Source: Microbacterium commune
GTDB lineage: Bacteria > Actinomycetota > Actinomycetes > Actinomycetales > Microbacteriaceae
Length of the DNA: 64,000 bases
Reading direction: 5' to 3'
Assembly (NCBI RefSeq): GCF_014836945.1
Contig: NZ_JACSPX010000003.1
Location: 305,166-369,165, forward strand
The notes under the pieces: generated by a model
The model's input: only the letters and a program-made list of their open reading frames with translations
Told to the model about the DNA's origin: nothing
Databases searched by the model: none
In this document: in pieces, positions 56,601 through 64,000 of the stretch
Numbering within the stretch: the stretch's first letter is position 1
How the letters are laid out: each line of letters opens with the position of its first letter
Made by a program: the position numbers and the translations under genes

Positions 56601-57099
56601 GGGCCTCTGGAGCGAGAAGGGCGGCGTGGTGACCGCTGACGGCATCGCCCTCGAGCCGCACGAGTACGACCTGGTGCTCGAAACTTCAGGGCGCCCGGAA
56701 GGCGAGGCCCTCGCCCTGGTGCCCGGCGGCGGGTTCATGCTGCTCGACACCGTGACCACGCCGGAACTCGAGGCCGAGGGGATGGCGCGGGATGCGATCC
56801 GCGTCGTGCAGGAGGCTCGCAAGAACGCCGGTCTCGACGTGAGCGATCGCATCGTGCTGGCTCTGAACGTCTCCGCGGCGGACGCGGAGGCTCTCCGCCG
56901 GCACGCCGACCTGATCGCGGGCGAGACGCTCGCGGTGGGATTCGCGGTGCAGCCCACAGACGAGATCGAGCAGGTGGTCGAGAGCCTGGGCAGTCCCGGT
57001 GACGGCGTGTTCCGCACCAGCGCCAAGGCGCTGGGATCGCAGAAGGCGACGATCATCGTCACGATCGATTCGAACGTCCCTCAGGAGGCAGCGCGATGA
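53659..57099 (+). CDS. ileS: Isoleucine--tRNA ligase
   Basis: IleRS charges tRNA-Ile and edits valine. The 1146-residue class I enzyme has the HIGH-type motif [20 protein letters not shown], the CP1 editing domain ([13 protein letters not shown]), the KMSKS-type [12 protein letters not shown], and the anticodon-binding and C-terminal domains. The length and lack of a C-terminal zinc finger fit the longer, eukaryote-like IleRS clade found in actinobacteria. The extended N terminus (about 30 residues) is poorly conserved. ATG 53659 is placed right after the T-box leader. An in-frame (ASTGSAGA)2 insertion sits between the catalytic and anticodon-binding domains, encoded by a 24-bp tandem repeat. 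folC follows with a 4-base overlap. Confidence 0.95.
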   Translation: MTYPQPFRFLSSGEADSRRVGPAADSVVPSPRFPEIETEVLDFWKSDDTFRASIAQREGADEWVFYDGPPFANGLPHYGHLLTGYAKDVFPRFQTMLGKKVDRVFGWDTHGLPAELEAMKQLGITEKSEIEQMGIDVFNAKARDSVLTYTREWQDYVTRQARWVDFERGYKTLDLGYMESVLWAFKTLYDKGLAYEGYRVLPYCWRDETPLSAHELRMDDDVYKDRQDPSVTVTFPLVGAKAETLGLTAVRALAWTTTPWTLPTNLALVVGPEIEYVVLPGGPNGAADIVPGDDPAESDAHRYLLARDLLGGYAKDLGYESADDAFAAVQQTVLGAELEDVAYDRLLDYYADAETWGTENAWRILVDDYVTTTDGTGIVHQAPAYGEDDQRVTNAAGIPTIISLDDGGRFLPSVTDVAGQLWMDANTPLIRLLRAGGRMLREQSYVHSYPHCWRCRNPLIYKAVSSWFIRVTDIKDDLLANNEQITWVPENVKHGQFGKWLEGARDWSISRNRYWGSPIPIWKSDDPEYPRVDAYGSLEELERDFGTLPRNPEGEVDLHRPYIDDLTRPNPDDPTGKSTMRRIEDVFDVWFDSGSMPYAQVHYPFENQEWFDSHAPADFIVEYIGQTRGWFYVMHVLSTALFDRPAFTGVSCHGIVLGSDGYKMSKSLRNYPDVSEVLDRDGSDAMRWFLMSSSVLRGGNLAVTEEGIRSGVREFLLPLWNSWYFFATYANASTGSAGAASTGSAGAAGGGYEATWRTDSTDVLDRYILARLGDLVREVRIDLEGLDSTTASARLRDFAEVLTNWYIRRSRDRFWEGVTDDPKSREAFDTLYTVLETLSRVAAPLVPLISERVWQGLTGGRSVHLTDWPDADAFPAADDVRDAMDAVRELSSVGNALRKKEKLRVRLPLARLTVVSPLAGDLAQFEGILREELNVKTVELVQLAQNTASDYGISHRLSVNARAAGPRLGKEVQKVIRAAKEGLWSEKGGVVTADGIALEPHEYDLVLETSGRPEGEALALVPGGGFMLLDTVTTPELEAEGMARDAIRVVQEARKNAGLDVSDRIVLALNVSAADAEALRRHADLIAGETLAVGFAVQPTDEIEQVVESLGSPGDGVFRTSAKALGSQKATIIVTIDSNVPQEAAR
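55852..55899 (+). repeat. 24-bp tandem repeat inside ileS (CTTCGACAGGCTCAGCG-type)
   Basis: Two perfect copies of GCTTCGACAGGCTCAGCG followed by GGGGCC lie at 55852-55875 and 55876-55899. They encode ASTGSAGA twice, in frame. The core resembles a short sequence scattered through Microbacteriaceae genomes, recalled from general knowledge. Confidence 0.9.
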
Positions 57100-58448
57100 G
57101 CGACGTGCAGAGAGCCGACGTCGTCTACGAGAAGCTGCTCGAGCGAGCAGGGGAGCGGTGGGTGCAGCCTCGCAAGGAGCGAGTCGCGCGCATCCTCACG
57201 CTGCTCGACGACCCGCAGCGCACCTATCGGGTCGTGCACATCACCGGCACGAACGGCAAGACATCGACCGCACGCATGATCGAGAGCCTGCTGCGTTCGC
57301 ACGGACTGCGCACGGGCCTGTTCACCAGCCCGCACCTGAAGCGCTTCACCGAGCGGATCATGATCGACGGCGAGCCGATCGCCGACGGGGCGATCGCGGA
57401 TGCCTGGGATGAGATCGAGCCCTTCGTGGGCATCGTCGACGCCGAGCTGGAGTCCGCAGGCGACGCGCCGCTGACGTTCTTCGAGCTGCTGACCGTGCTC
57501 GCGTTCGTCGCCGCGTCGGACGCGCCCGTCGACGTGCTCGTGCTCGAAGTGGGCATGGGCGGGTCGTGGGACTCCACCAACACCGCCGACGGCGACGTCG
57601 CGGTCTTCACGCCGATCGACATGGATCACGCCGACCGCCTCGGCGACACCATCGAGGCCATCGCCGAGGTGAAGGCCGGCATCATCAAGGACGGCGCCGC
57701 CGTCGTGTCGGCCGAGCAGCGACCCGAGGTCGCCGCGGTGCTGCGCCGCGTGGCCTCCGAGAAGGACGCGACGATCGCGTTCGAGGGCGAGGACTTCGGG
57801 CTCAGCGACCAGAAGCTCGCGGTGGGCGGCCAGCTGATCGGCATCCGCGGGCTCGCCGGCGAGTACGTCGACGAGTACCTGCCCCTGTACGGCGCGCATC
57901 AGGGTCACAACGCCGCTCTCGCCGTTGCCGCGGTCGAATCGCTGATCGGCGGTGCGTCGCAGCGGATCGTCGGCGACATCCTCGCCGACGGACTGCAGAA
58001 CGCGACGTCTCCGGGACGTCTGCAGCTGGTGGGCATCGCACCGACCGTGGTCGTGGACGCTGCGCACAACCCGCACGGCGCCGCGGCCCTCGCGCGTTCA
58101 CTCGACGACAGCTTCGACTTCGACGAGTGGGGTCTCGTGCTCGGCGTCTTCGCCGACAAGGACGCGGCCGGCATCGTCGATCAGCTGCTCCCGCAGGTCG
58201 CCGAGGTGTTCGCGACGGCCCCCGATTCGGATCGGGCTGCGGATGCGGATGCCATCGCCGACCTCGTGGAGGAGCGCGGACGCCGCGCGAGTGTGCACCC
58301 CACCCTCGCCGACGCCGTCGACGCCGCTCGCGAATGGGCGGCCTCGGCCGACCGTCGCGCCGTCGTCATCGCCGGGTCGATCGTGCTGGCCGGCGAAGCC
58401 CTGCGCCTCTCGGACGAGGAGGACTGGAAGTCGGGGTGGCGCGCATGA
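57096..58448 (+). CDS. folC: Bifunctional folylpolyglutamate synthase / dihydrofolate synthase
   Basis: FolC adds glutamate to dihydropteroate and folates. In the 450-residue Mur-ligase-like protein the P-loop is [20 protein letters not shown], with the substrate loop [15 protein letters not shown], the ATPase [20 protein letters not shown] and a C-terminal domain with [17 protein letters not shown] 57096 overlaps the ileS stop by 4 bases. The gene order ileS-folC-DUF4233-ndk is common in Microbacteriaceae, so the group is likely one transcript from the T-box leader onward, and folC may also respond to isoleucine charging at the level of transcription read-through only. Confidence 0.94.
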   Translation: MSDVQRADVVYEKLLERAGERWVQPRKERVARILTLLDDPQRTYRVVHITGTNGKTSTARMIESLLRSHGLRTGLFTSPHLKRFTERIMIDGEPIADGAIADAWDEIEPFVGIVDAELESAGDAPLTFFELLTVLAFVAASDAPVDVLVLEVGMGGSWDSTNTADGDVAVFTPIDMDHADRLGDTIEAIAEVKAGIIKDGAAVVSAEQRPEVAAVLRRVASEKDATIAFEGEDFGLSDQKLAVGGQLIGIRGLAGEYVDEYLPLYGAHQGHNAALAVAAVESLIGGASQRIVGDILADGLQNATSPGRLQLVGIAPTVVVDAAHNPHGAAALARSLDDSFDFDEWGLVLGVFADKDAAGIVDQLLPQVAEVFATAPDSDRAADADAIADLVEERGRRASVHPTLADAVDAAREWAASADRRAVVIAGSIVLAGEALRLSDEEDWKSGWRA

Positions 58449-58852
58449 GCGCCCGTGCCGCGAGAGCCGCCCGTGCCCCGCGCACGTTGGTGCAGAAGCT
58501 CGGGTCGATCGTGCTCGGCTTCGAGGCGATCGGCGCCCTGCTCGCCGGACTCGTGATCTTCGGGCTCAAGGCTCTGCCCGCGGGCATTCCGCCGTGGTGG
58601 GGGATCGTCGCCGGCGCGGCGGTCGCGATCGCGCTCGTCGCTGTCGCCGGCGCGATCGCGAAGCCGTGGGCGGTCCCCGCCGGATGGGCGCTGCAGGTCG
58701 TCATCGCCCTGGGCGCGCTGCTGGTGCCCGCGATCGCGTTCGTCGTGCTGATTTTCGGCGGCATGTGGGCGTATGCGACGATCGGTGGGGCCCGCATCGA
58801 CCGACAGCGGCCGGCGGGCCCGCCGGCAGAACCTCACACAGAGAGCGAATGA
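58445..58852 (+). CDS. DUF4233 domain membrane protein
   Basis: This 135-residue membrane protein of the actinobacterial DUF4233 family has an unknown function. It has four hydrophobic segments (starting LGSIVLGFEAIGALLAGLVIF, then WGIVAGAAVAIALVAVA, WALQVVIALGALLVPAI and VVLIFGGMWAYATIG) and short polar ends. ATG 58445 overlaps the folC stop (ATGA). The protein regularly sits between folC and ndk in actinobacteria, but no functional link is established. Confidence 0.85.
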   Translation: MSARAARAARAPRTLVQKLGSIVLGFEAIGALLAGLVIFGLKALPAGIPPWWGIVAGAAVAIALVAVAGAIAKPWAVPAGWALQVVIALGALLVPAIAFVVLIFGGMWAYATIGGARIDRQRPAGPPAEPHTESE

Positions 58853-58853
58853 C

Positions 58854-59270
58854 ATGGCCACTGAAGAAACCCTCGTCCTCGTCAAGCCCGACGGCGTCGC
58901 CCGCGGCCTGACCGGCAGCATCCTCGCCCGCATCGAGGCGAAGGGCTACGCGCTCGTCGACCTGCGCCTGGTCGAGCCCGACCGCGACCGGCTCGCGGCG
59001 CACTATGCCGAGCACGAGGGCAAGCCGTTCTACGAGCCCCTGCTCGAGTTCATGATGTCGGGCCCGTCGGTCGCGATCCGGCTCGCCGGCAACCGCGTCA
59101 TCGAGGGGTTCCGCTCGCTCGCGGGAACCACCGATCCGACGACGGCGGCGCCCGGCACCATCCGCGGTGACTTCGGCCGCGACTGGGGCCTCAAGGTGCA
59201 GCAGAACCTCGTGCACGGCTCGGACAGCCCCGAGTCCGCCGCGCGTGAGCTCGGCATCTGGTTCGACTGA
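58854..59270 (+). CDS. ndk: Nucleoside-diphosphate kinase
   Basis: Ndk exchanges the terminal phosphate between nucleoside tri- and diphosphates. The 138-residue protein has the LVLVKPDGVARGLTGSILARIE start, the phospho-His in QQNLVHGSDSPESA, and the C-terminal ARELGIWFD. Length is standard. ATG 58854 begins 1 base after the DUF4233 stop. A strong hairpin follows, ending the ileS-folC-DUF4233-ndk unit and serving the convergent VKOR-family gene as well. Confidence 0.96.
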   Translation: MATEETLVLVKPDGVARGLTGSILARIEAKGYALVDLRLVEPDRDRLAAHYAEHEGKPFYEPLLEFMMSGPSVAIRLAGNRVIEGFRSLAGTTDPTTAAPGTIRGDFGRDWGLKVQQNLVHGSDSPESAARELGIWFD

Positions 59271-59283
59271 ACACGGGCCGAAG

Positions 59284-59323
59284 ACGAGAAGAGGGACACC
59301 CGATCTGGCGTCCCTCTTCTCGT
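59284..59323. terminator. Bidirectional terminator between ndk and the VKOR-family gene
   Basis: A perfect 14-bp inverted repeat (ACGAGAAGAGGGAC at 59284-59297, complement at 59310-59323) with a 12-base loop lies between the two stop codons. Confidence 0.75.
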
Positions 59324-59330
59324 GGGGTGG

Positions 59331-59942
59331 TCAGAAGATCATGCCGATGACCTCGCCGAGCAGATCGAGGCCGGCCAGCTGCGCCATCGCGATCACGGTG
59401 GCGTAGGCCAGGATCGTCGCCAGCGGCACCCACACCATGAGGCGTCCGGCACGCTCCCGAGCGGCCGTGGAGCGGCCGAGCGTGCCGTTGCGCACGAGGT
59501 GCAGCGTCGTCGCGAAGAAGGTCGGTATCGTGACCGCCCACGTGGCCATGCACCACGGGCACAGGGTGTGCAGGCTGTAGATGCTCTGGCCGATCAGCCA
59601 GCACACGAAGATGAATGCGCCGAGCACGCCGACACCGAACAGACCCCAGAACCAGCGCGGGAAGCGCACTCCCGAGAGCACGGCGACGCCCATCACGAGC
59701 ACGGCCATCCACGCGGTCACGCCGATCAAGGGGTTGGGGAACCCGAACACGGCACCCTGCCAGGATCCGAGGTTCTTGTCGCACTGCAGCATGACGCTCA
59801 CGTAGCAGCTCGTCGTCTCGCCCGGATTCTCGAGCACGTAGAACTTCTCGATCGTCAGCTGGAAGGCCGCCCACCAGCCGAGGACCGCGGCGATGATGAG
59901 CCAGATTCCGTAGCCGACATGGCGGGTGCGCGGGGTGGTCAT
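59331..59942 (-). CDS. Vitamin K epoxide reductase (VKOR) family protein
   Basis: This 203-residue membrane protein is of the VKOR family, which in actinobacteria reoxidises DsbA-like proteins to form disulfide bonds outside the cell, passing electrons to quinone. It has five hydrophobic segments. The redox CxxC is in LHTLCPWCMATWAVT, and a second pair, in SCYVSVMLQCDKN, corresponds to the outer-loop cysteines. ATG 59942 is supported by GATAAT ending six bases upstream on the reverse strand. A DsbA-like partner gene is not in the window. Confidence 0.9.
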   Translation of the reverse strand: MTTPRTRHVGYGIWLIIAAVLGWWAAFQLTIEKFYVLENPGETTSCYVSVMLQCDKNLGSWQGAVFGFPNPLIGVTAWMAVLVMGVAVLSGVRFPRWFWGLFGVGVLGAFIFVCWLIGQSIYSLHTLCPWCMATWAVTIPTFFATTLHLVRNGTLGRSTAARERAGRLMVWVPLATILAYATVIAMAQLAGLDLLGEVIGMIF

Positions 59943-60031
59943 GGCGCGATTATCCCAGTGGCGGCTATGCGGCTCGGGTGAATCGCGGCGCGCGAGTCGA
60001 ACGCTGTTCGGCCGTCGGGCCGCGGTAGTGC

Positions 60032-60037
60032 GATAAT
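60032..60037 (+). promoter_or_regulatory. -10 element of rne
   Basis: GATAAT lies about 173 bases before ATG 60210, giving a leader long enough for RNase E-type self-regulation. I cannot resolve a clear secondary structure by eye. Confidence 0.4.
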
Positions 60038-60209
60038 GACTGAAGACGACGTCGCGCTCACGCGTGATGGAATCGACAAGACTTCGGGGTGATGTGCCCC
60101 AGGCGGTCGTGCCAGAGAGCCGACCTCCAGCCGATCGAGTTCGCGGCCGCTGTTTCGCCGCACGAGTTTTCGCGGCGCACGCAGTGCCCGCGCAGGGAGC
60201 TAGCCAGAG

Positions 60210-62507
60210 ATGGCCGATGAGAACGATGACACCACCACCCCCAGCCTCGACGAGACGCCGGCGCAGCCGGTAGGCGAGGACACCGCGACCGCCGCGACGG
60301 ATCAGCCCGCCGCAGGGCAGCCGGATGCCGTGGAGCCGGATGCCGCGACGGATCAGTCCGCCGCAGCGCAGCCGGCCGCAGAGCCTGCGGCCGCTTCGCC
60401 CACGACGCCCGAGGAGCCCCAGCCCGTCACCGCGGTGAGCCTGGGGCTGCTGCCCGAGGTGTTCGTGTCGAAGGTGTCGACGCAGCTGCACTTCTACGCT
60501 CCCGAGATCGTCCCGCTGCCGGCACACGGTGGACGCGACGACGAGGGCGATGACCGCGACGACCGCGACAGCGCGTTCCGCCGAGGACGTGGCCGTCGAC
60601 GCGGCGAGGGCGACGAGAGCCGTGACGAGCCGCGTCAGCGCCAGCGCCACGTCGAGTACATCACCGAGCCGAAGGCGATCAAGGGCTCGACGCGCCTCGA
60701 GGCCAAGAAGCAGCGTCGCCGCGACGGCCGCGACGCCGGTCGTCGTCGCCCTGTGGTGACCGAGGCCGAGTTCCTCGCCCGCCGCGAGTCCGTCGATCGC
60801 ATGATGGTCGTGCGCTCGAAGAACGGTCGCACGCAGATCGGCGTGCTCGAAGACGAGGTGCTGGTCGAGCACTACGTGGCCCGCAACCAGGACGCGTCGC
60901 TGATCGGGAACGTCTACCTCGGCCGCGTGCAGAACGTGCTGCCCAGCATGGAGGCGGCCTTCGTCGACATCGGCCGCGGACGCAACGCGGTGCTGTACTC
61001 CGGTGAGGTCGACTGGGACGGCGTCGAGACCGGCAACCAGCCGCGTCGCATCGAGCTGGCGCTCAAGGCGGGCGACCGCGTGCTGGTGCAGGTCACCAAG
61101 GATCCGATCGGACACAAGGGCGCCCGACTCACCAGCCAGATCTCGCTTCCCGGCCGCTACCTCGTGTACGTTCCGGGCGGGTCGATGAACGGCATCTCGC
61201 GGAAGCTTCCCGACAACGAGCGCGCTCGTCTCAAGCGCATCCTCAAGGAGGTGCTGCCCGAGTCGTCCGGCGTGATCGTGCGCACGGCGGCCGAGGGCGC
61301 CACCGAGGAGCAGCTGACCCGTGACGTGCAGCGGCTCACCGCGCAGTGGGAGCACATCCAGAAGCAGGTGCAGACGCAGCAGGCCCCGGCGCTGCTGCAC
61401 GCCGAGCCCGACCTGCTGGTCAAGATCGTGCGCGATGTCTTCAACGAGGACTTCACCCGCATGACCATCCAGGGCGACGACGCCCGGCAGACGATCCGCG
61501 CGTACCTCGAGAGCGTCGCCCCCGACCTGCTCGAGCGGGTCGAGACGTACACCGACGAGGTCGACCCGTTCGACGCGTACCGCATCACCGAGCAGATCGA
61601 GAAGGCTCTCGACCGCAAGGTGTGGCTGCCCTCAGGTGGCTCGCTGGTGATCGACCGGACCGAGGCGATGACGGTCGTCGACGTGAACACCGGCAAGTTC
61701 GTCGGCTCCGGCGGAAACCTCGAGGAGACCGTCACCAAGAACAACCTCGAGGCCGCCGAGGAGATCGTGCGCCAGCTGCGCCTGCGCGACATCGGCGGCA
61801 TCATCGTCGTCGACTTCATCGACATGGTGCTCGAGTCCAATCGCGACCTCGTGCTGCGCCGCCTGGTGGAGTGCCTGAGCCGCGACCGCACGAAGCACCA
61901 GGTCGCCGAGGTGACCTCGCTGGGTCTCGTGCAGATGACCCGTAAGAAGCTCGGCCTCGGCCTGCTGGAGACCTTCAGCGAGGCGTGCGACGTCTGCGCG
62001 GGGCGCGGCGTGATCGTGCACCACGATCCCGTCGTCAAGCACCGCAGCAGCAACGGCGGCGGGTCGAACGGCGGCGGGCAGAACCGTCGTTCGCGCGGCG
62101 GTTCCTCGCAGCAGTCCGCACCGGCAGCCGACAAGCAGCAGTCCGGCAGCGGCGGCACGCACAGCATCACCGAGGTCGCCAAGTCGGCACTCGCCGCGAT
62201 CGCCGCCTCGACCATCGTCGTGAACGGCGAGGCCGCACCGGATCAGCCCGCAGCAGAGCAGCAGGCGTCGTCCGAGGCCGCTGCGCAGAGCGAGCGTCCG
62301 AAGAAGCGCAAGAAGCGCGGAGGCGAACGCAAGGGCGCTCCGAAGACGCAGACCGAGCAGCTGCTCGACTCGGTGCTCGATGCCCTTCCCGAACCGAAGG
62401 CGCCCGGTCAGGGCCGCAACCGGCGTCGGGTCACGACCGCCATGCTGACTCCGAACTCGTCCTCGGACGCGTCAGCGCCGGTCTCGGGCGCGAACCCGGA
62501 GTCCTGA
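60210..62507 (+). CDS. rne: Ribonuclease E/G
   Basis: RNase E/G cuts single-stranded RNA in mRNA decay and rRNA processing. In the 765-residue protein a low-complexity, acidic and basic N-terminal region (about 200 residues; includes an imperfect 51-base repeat encoding ATDQPAAGQPDAVEPDA) precedes the catalytic core. The S1 domain starts near NVYLGRVQNVLPSMEAAFVD; the nuclease part has the Mg2+-site Asp in MTVVDVNTGKFVG and IIVVDFIDM; the zinc-link Cys pair is CDVCAGRG. The C-terminal tail is Ser/Gly and Lys-rich. The ATG at 60210 is preceded by a GGGAG-like site. It follows the pattern of actinobacterial rne, with N-terminal rather than C-terminal extension. Confidence 0.94.
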   Translation: MADENDDTTTPSLDETPAQPVGEDTATAATDQPAAGQPDAVEPDAATDQSAAAQPAAEPAAASPTTPEEPQPVTAVSLGLLPEVFVSKVSTQLHFYAPEIVPLPAHGGRDDEGDDRDDRDSAFRRGRGRRRGEGDESRDEPRQRQRHVEYITEPKAIKGSTRLEAKKQRRRDGRDAGRRRPVVTEAEFLARRESVDRMMVVRSKNGRTQIGVLEDEVLVEHYVARNQDASLIGNVYLGRVQNVLPSMEAAFVDIGRGRNAVLYSGEVDWDGVETGNQPRRIELALKAGDRVLVQVTKDPIGHKGARLTSQISLPGRYLVYVPGGSMNGISRKLPDNERARLKRILKEVLPESSGVIVRTAAEGATEEQLTRDVQRLTAQWEHIQKQVQTQQAPALLHAEPDLLVKIVRDVFNEDFTRMTIQGDDARQTIRAYLESVAPDLLERVETYTDEVDPFDAYRITEQIEKALDRKVWLPSGGSLVIDRTEAMTVVDVNTGKFVGSGGNLEETVTKNNLEAAEEIVRQLRLRDIGGIIVVDFIDMVLESNRDLVLRRLVECLSRDRTKHQVAEVTSLGLVQMTRKKLGLGLLETFSEACDVCAGRGVIVHHDPVVKHRSSNGGGSNGGGQNRRSRGGSSQQSAPAADKQQSGSGGTHSITEVAKSALAAIAASTIVVNGEAAPDQPAAEQQASSEAAAQSERPKKRKKRGGERKGAPKTQTEQLLDSVLDALPEPKAPGQGRNRRRVTTAMLTPNSSSDASAPVSGANPES

Positions 62508-62738
62508 GCGGATCAGCCGCCTGGTGAGCTCCTTGCCGCCCACGTGCACCGCACCGGCGGAGAGGAGCCTCGGCAGCGCCTCCTCAGGCACGTCGTAGTG
62601 GTCGCGGTCGAAGGCGCGGGCAGGGATGCCCTGCTGCGCCGCGAACGCGTGCAGCTCGGCAAGATCCGCATCGCTGACGAGGTGCGCCCACAGCCTGCCG
62701 TGCGCGGGCCAGATGGCGTCGTCGACGAGAACGGTCAT
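62472..62738 (-). CDS. DUF4031 domain protein
   Basis: This 88-residue protein belongs to the DUF4031 family (MTVLVDDAIWPAHGRLWAHLVSD), small proteins of unknown function. The body contains the conserved-looking AFDRDHYDVPEEALPRLLSAGA and ends in an Arg-rich tail. ATG 62738 is supported by TAGGAT (complement at 62745-62750) ending six bases upstream. It is convergent with rne, and the last 36 bases overlap the 3' end of rne on the opposite strand, so the two transcripts are antisense there. Confidence 0.8.
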   Translation of the reverse strand: MTVLVDDAIWPAHGRLWAHLVSDADLAELHAFAAQQGIPARAFDRDHYDVPEEALPRLLSAGAVHVGGKELTRRLIRSGLRVRARDRR

Positions 62739-62798
62739 GTCGAGATCCTAGAGGGGACACGCGATCGGGGCCGCTTTGCGGCATCGGCGCTGATCCGG

Positions 62799-62804
62799 TA
62801 AAGT
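62799..62804 (+). promoter_or_regulatory. -10 element of rplU-rpmA
   Basis: TAAAGT lies 145 bases before the rplU start, leaving a long leader. The leader has CTTGCGT (62854-62860) pairing with ACGCAAG (62885-62891). Confidence 0.45.
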
Positions 62805-62949
62805 TGTCCTTTGGTGCGAGACCCCTGGCGGCTTTGCCGATCGCAGGAGAAGTCTTGCGTCCGCATCCGTCGCCCCGGCGATGAACGCAAGCAACAGTCT
62901 TCCCGTGAGATTCCCGGAGCGATCCGCTCCCCAACGAAACAGGTATGAA

Positions 62950-63258
62950 GTGGTTTACGCAGTAGTGCGCGCCGGTGGCCGGCAGGAGAAGGTCGAGGTC
63001 GGCACGATCGTTCAGCTCGACCGTGTTCAGGCTGCCCAGGGCGAGAACATCGAGCTTCCCGCCGTGCTTCTCGTCGACGGTGCCTCTGTGACCACCGACG
63101 CCGACAAGCTGGCGAAGGTCAAGGTCACGGCTGAGGTCATCGGCAACCTCCGCGGCCCGAAGATCGTCATCCAGAAGTTCAAGAACAAGACCGGCTACAA
63201 GAAGCGCCAGGGCCACCGTCAGGAGCTCACGCGCGTCAAGATCACCGGCATCAAGTAA
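62950..63258 (+). CDS. rplU: 50S ribosomal protein L21
   Basis: L21 binds 23S rRNA early in 50S assembly. The 102-residue protein runs [24 protein letters not shown] to the conserved [22 protein letters not shown] 62950 gives the family N terminus [10 protein letters not shown]; an in-frame ATG 69 bases upstream would add a Pro/Ser-rich leader and is rejected. The structured 5' leader might hold an autoregulatory element. rpmA follows 20 bases later. Confidence 0.96.
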   Translation: MVYAVVRAGGRQEKVEVGTIVQLDRVQAAQGENIELPAVLLVDGASVTTDADKLAKVKVTAEVIGNLRGPKIVIQKFKNKTGYKKRQGHRQELTRVKITGIK

Positions 63259-63278
63259 GCACGGAAGAGGCTCAGGAC

Positions 63279-63536
63279 ATGGCACACAAGAAGGGCGCGA
63301 GCTCGACCCGCAACGGTCGTGACTCCAACGCACAGCGACTCGGCGTGAAGCGCTTCGGCGGTCAGACCGTCAGCGCCGGCGAGATCCTCGTCCGTCAGCG
63401 CGGCACCCACTTCCACCCCGGCGCGGGCGTCGGCCGTGGCGGCGACGACACGCTGTTCGCTCTCGAGGCGGGCGCCGTCGAGTTCGGCACCAAGGGCGGC
63501 CGCAAGGTCGTCAACATCGTCGCAGCCGCTCAGTAA
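63279..63536 (+). CDS. rpmA: 50S ribosomal protein L27
   Basis: L27 sits near the peptidyl transferase centre. This 85-residue protein begins directly with [16 protein letters not shown], the mature form, so it lacks the firmicute-type N-terminal propeptide. The body [22 protein letters not shown] is conserved. AAGAGGCTCAGGAC precedes the ATG. It is co-transcribed with rplU; a hairpin separates it from obgE, though the trio is often one operon. Confidence 0.97.
   Translation: MAHKKGASSTRNGRDSNAQRLGVKRFGGQTVSAGEILVRQRGTHFHPGAGVGRGGDDTLFALEAGAVEFGTKGGRKVVNIVAAAQ

Positions 63537-64000
<464 letters not shown>

Overview
The window is chromosomal DNA from a high-GC Gram-positive actinobacterium. 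Gene content and order (rapZ-whiA, secG-rbpA, tig-clpP1-clpP2-clpX, ileS-folC-DUF4233-ndk, cta/qcr genes next to trpD, WhiA, RbpA, DUF3043) point to Microbacteriaceae, most likely a Microbacterium-like species. This rests on gene families and synteny only. Coding density is very high, no intergenic stretch exceeds 300 bases, and I see no insertion sequence, prophage, CRISPR array, rRNA or clear pseudogene. Both ends cut a gene (nrdR on the left, obgE on the right).

Layout. 1-3.9 kb: end of nrdR, pyrD, a DUF3043 membrane protein, an M20 dipeptidase and an ErpA/SufA-type Fe-S carrier. 4-12.3 kb: the aerobic respiratory chain, with ctaC-ctaD-ctaF forward and ctaE-qcrC-qcrA-qcrB in reverse, converging around a small rhodanese. 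12.4-17.8 kb: trpD, a PHP-domain protein, a stand-alone 5'-3' exonuclease, rpsA and coaE. 17.8-25.6 kb: the complete UvrABC nucleotide-excision repair set (uvrB, uvrA, uvrC), interrupted between uvrB and uvrA by a small Cys-rich protein and an OhrR-type MarR regulator. 25.6-32.2 kb: rapZ, whiA, sodA, the glycolytic run gap-pgk-tpiA, then secG and rbpA. 32.3-37.8 kb: tRNA-Gly and tRNA-Pro, trigger factor and the Clp protease genes, with deoC between clpP2 and clpX. 37.9-42.1 kb: LysR regulator, tdh-kbl (threonine to glycine) and an ArsR-like regulator plus a small basic protein. 42.1-49.9 kb: valS with a small overlapping downstream gene, then a peptide/nickel-type ABC importer with a two-in-one ATPase. 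50.0-53.4 kb: cstA, a small protein ending in Cys-Cys, an ArsA/Get3-like ATPase and a small membrane protein. 53.4-59.3 kb: T-box leader, ileS, folC, DUF4233, ndk. 59.3-64 kb: VKOR-family protein, RNase E/G, DUF4031 protein, rplU, rpmA and the start of obgE.

How it works together. Most genes are housekeeping: respiration, DNA repair, glycolysis, protein folding and turnover, tRNA charging and ribosome assembly. The least described locus is cstA with the Cys-Cys-terminated small protein and the ArsA-like ATPase; the last two overlap by 10 bases, so they are probably translated together. It looks like a transporter with a small partner and a targeting or assembly ATPase.

Regulation seen in sequence. 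At least 15 genes have a -10-like hexamer exactly 6 or 7 bases before the start codon and no good Shine-Dalgarno site, which predicts leaderless mRNAs. ileS has a T-box leader with an ultrashort Stem I. The ArsR-like gene has an array of TGCA motifs spaced exactly 14 bp over its promoter. Many operons end in strong GC-rich hairpins.
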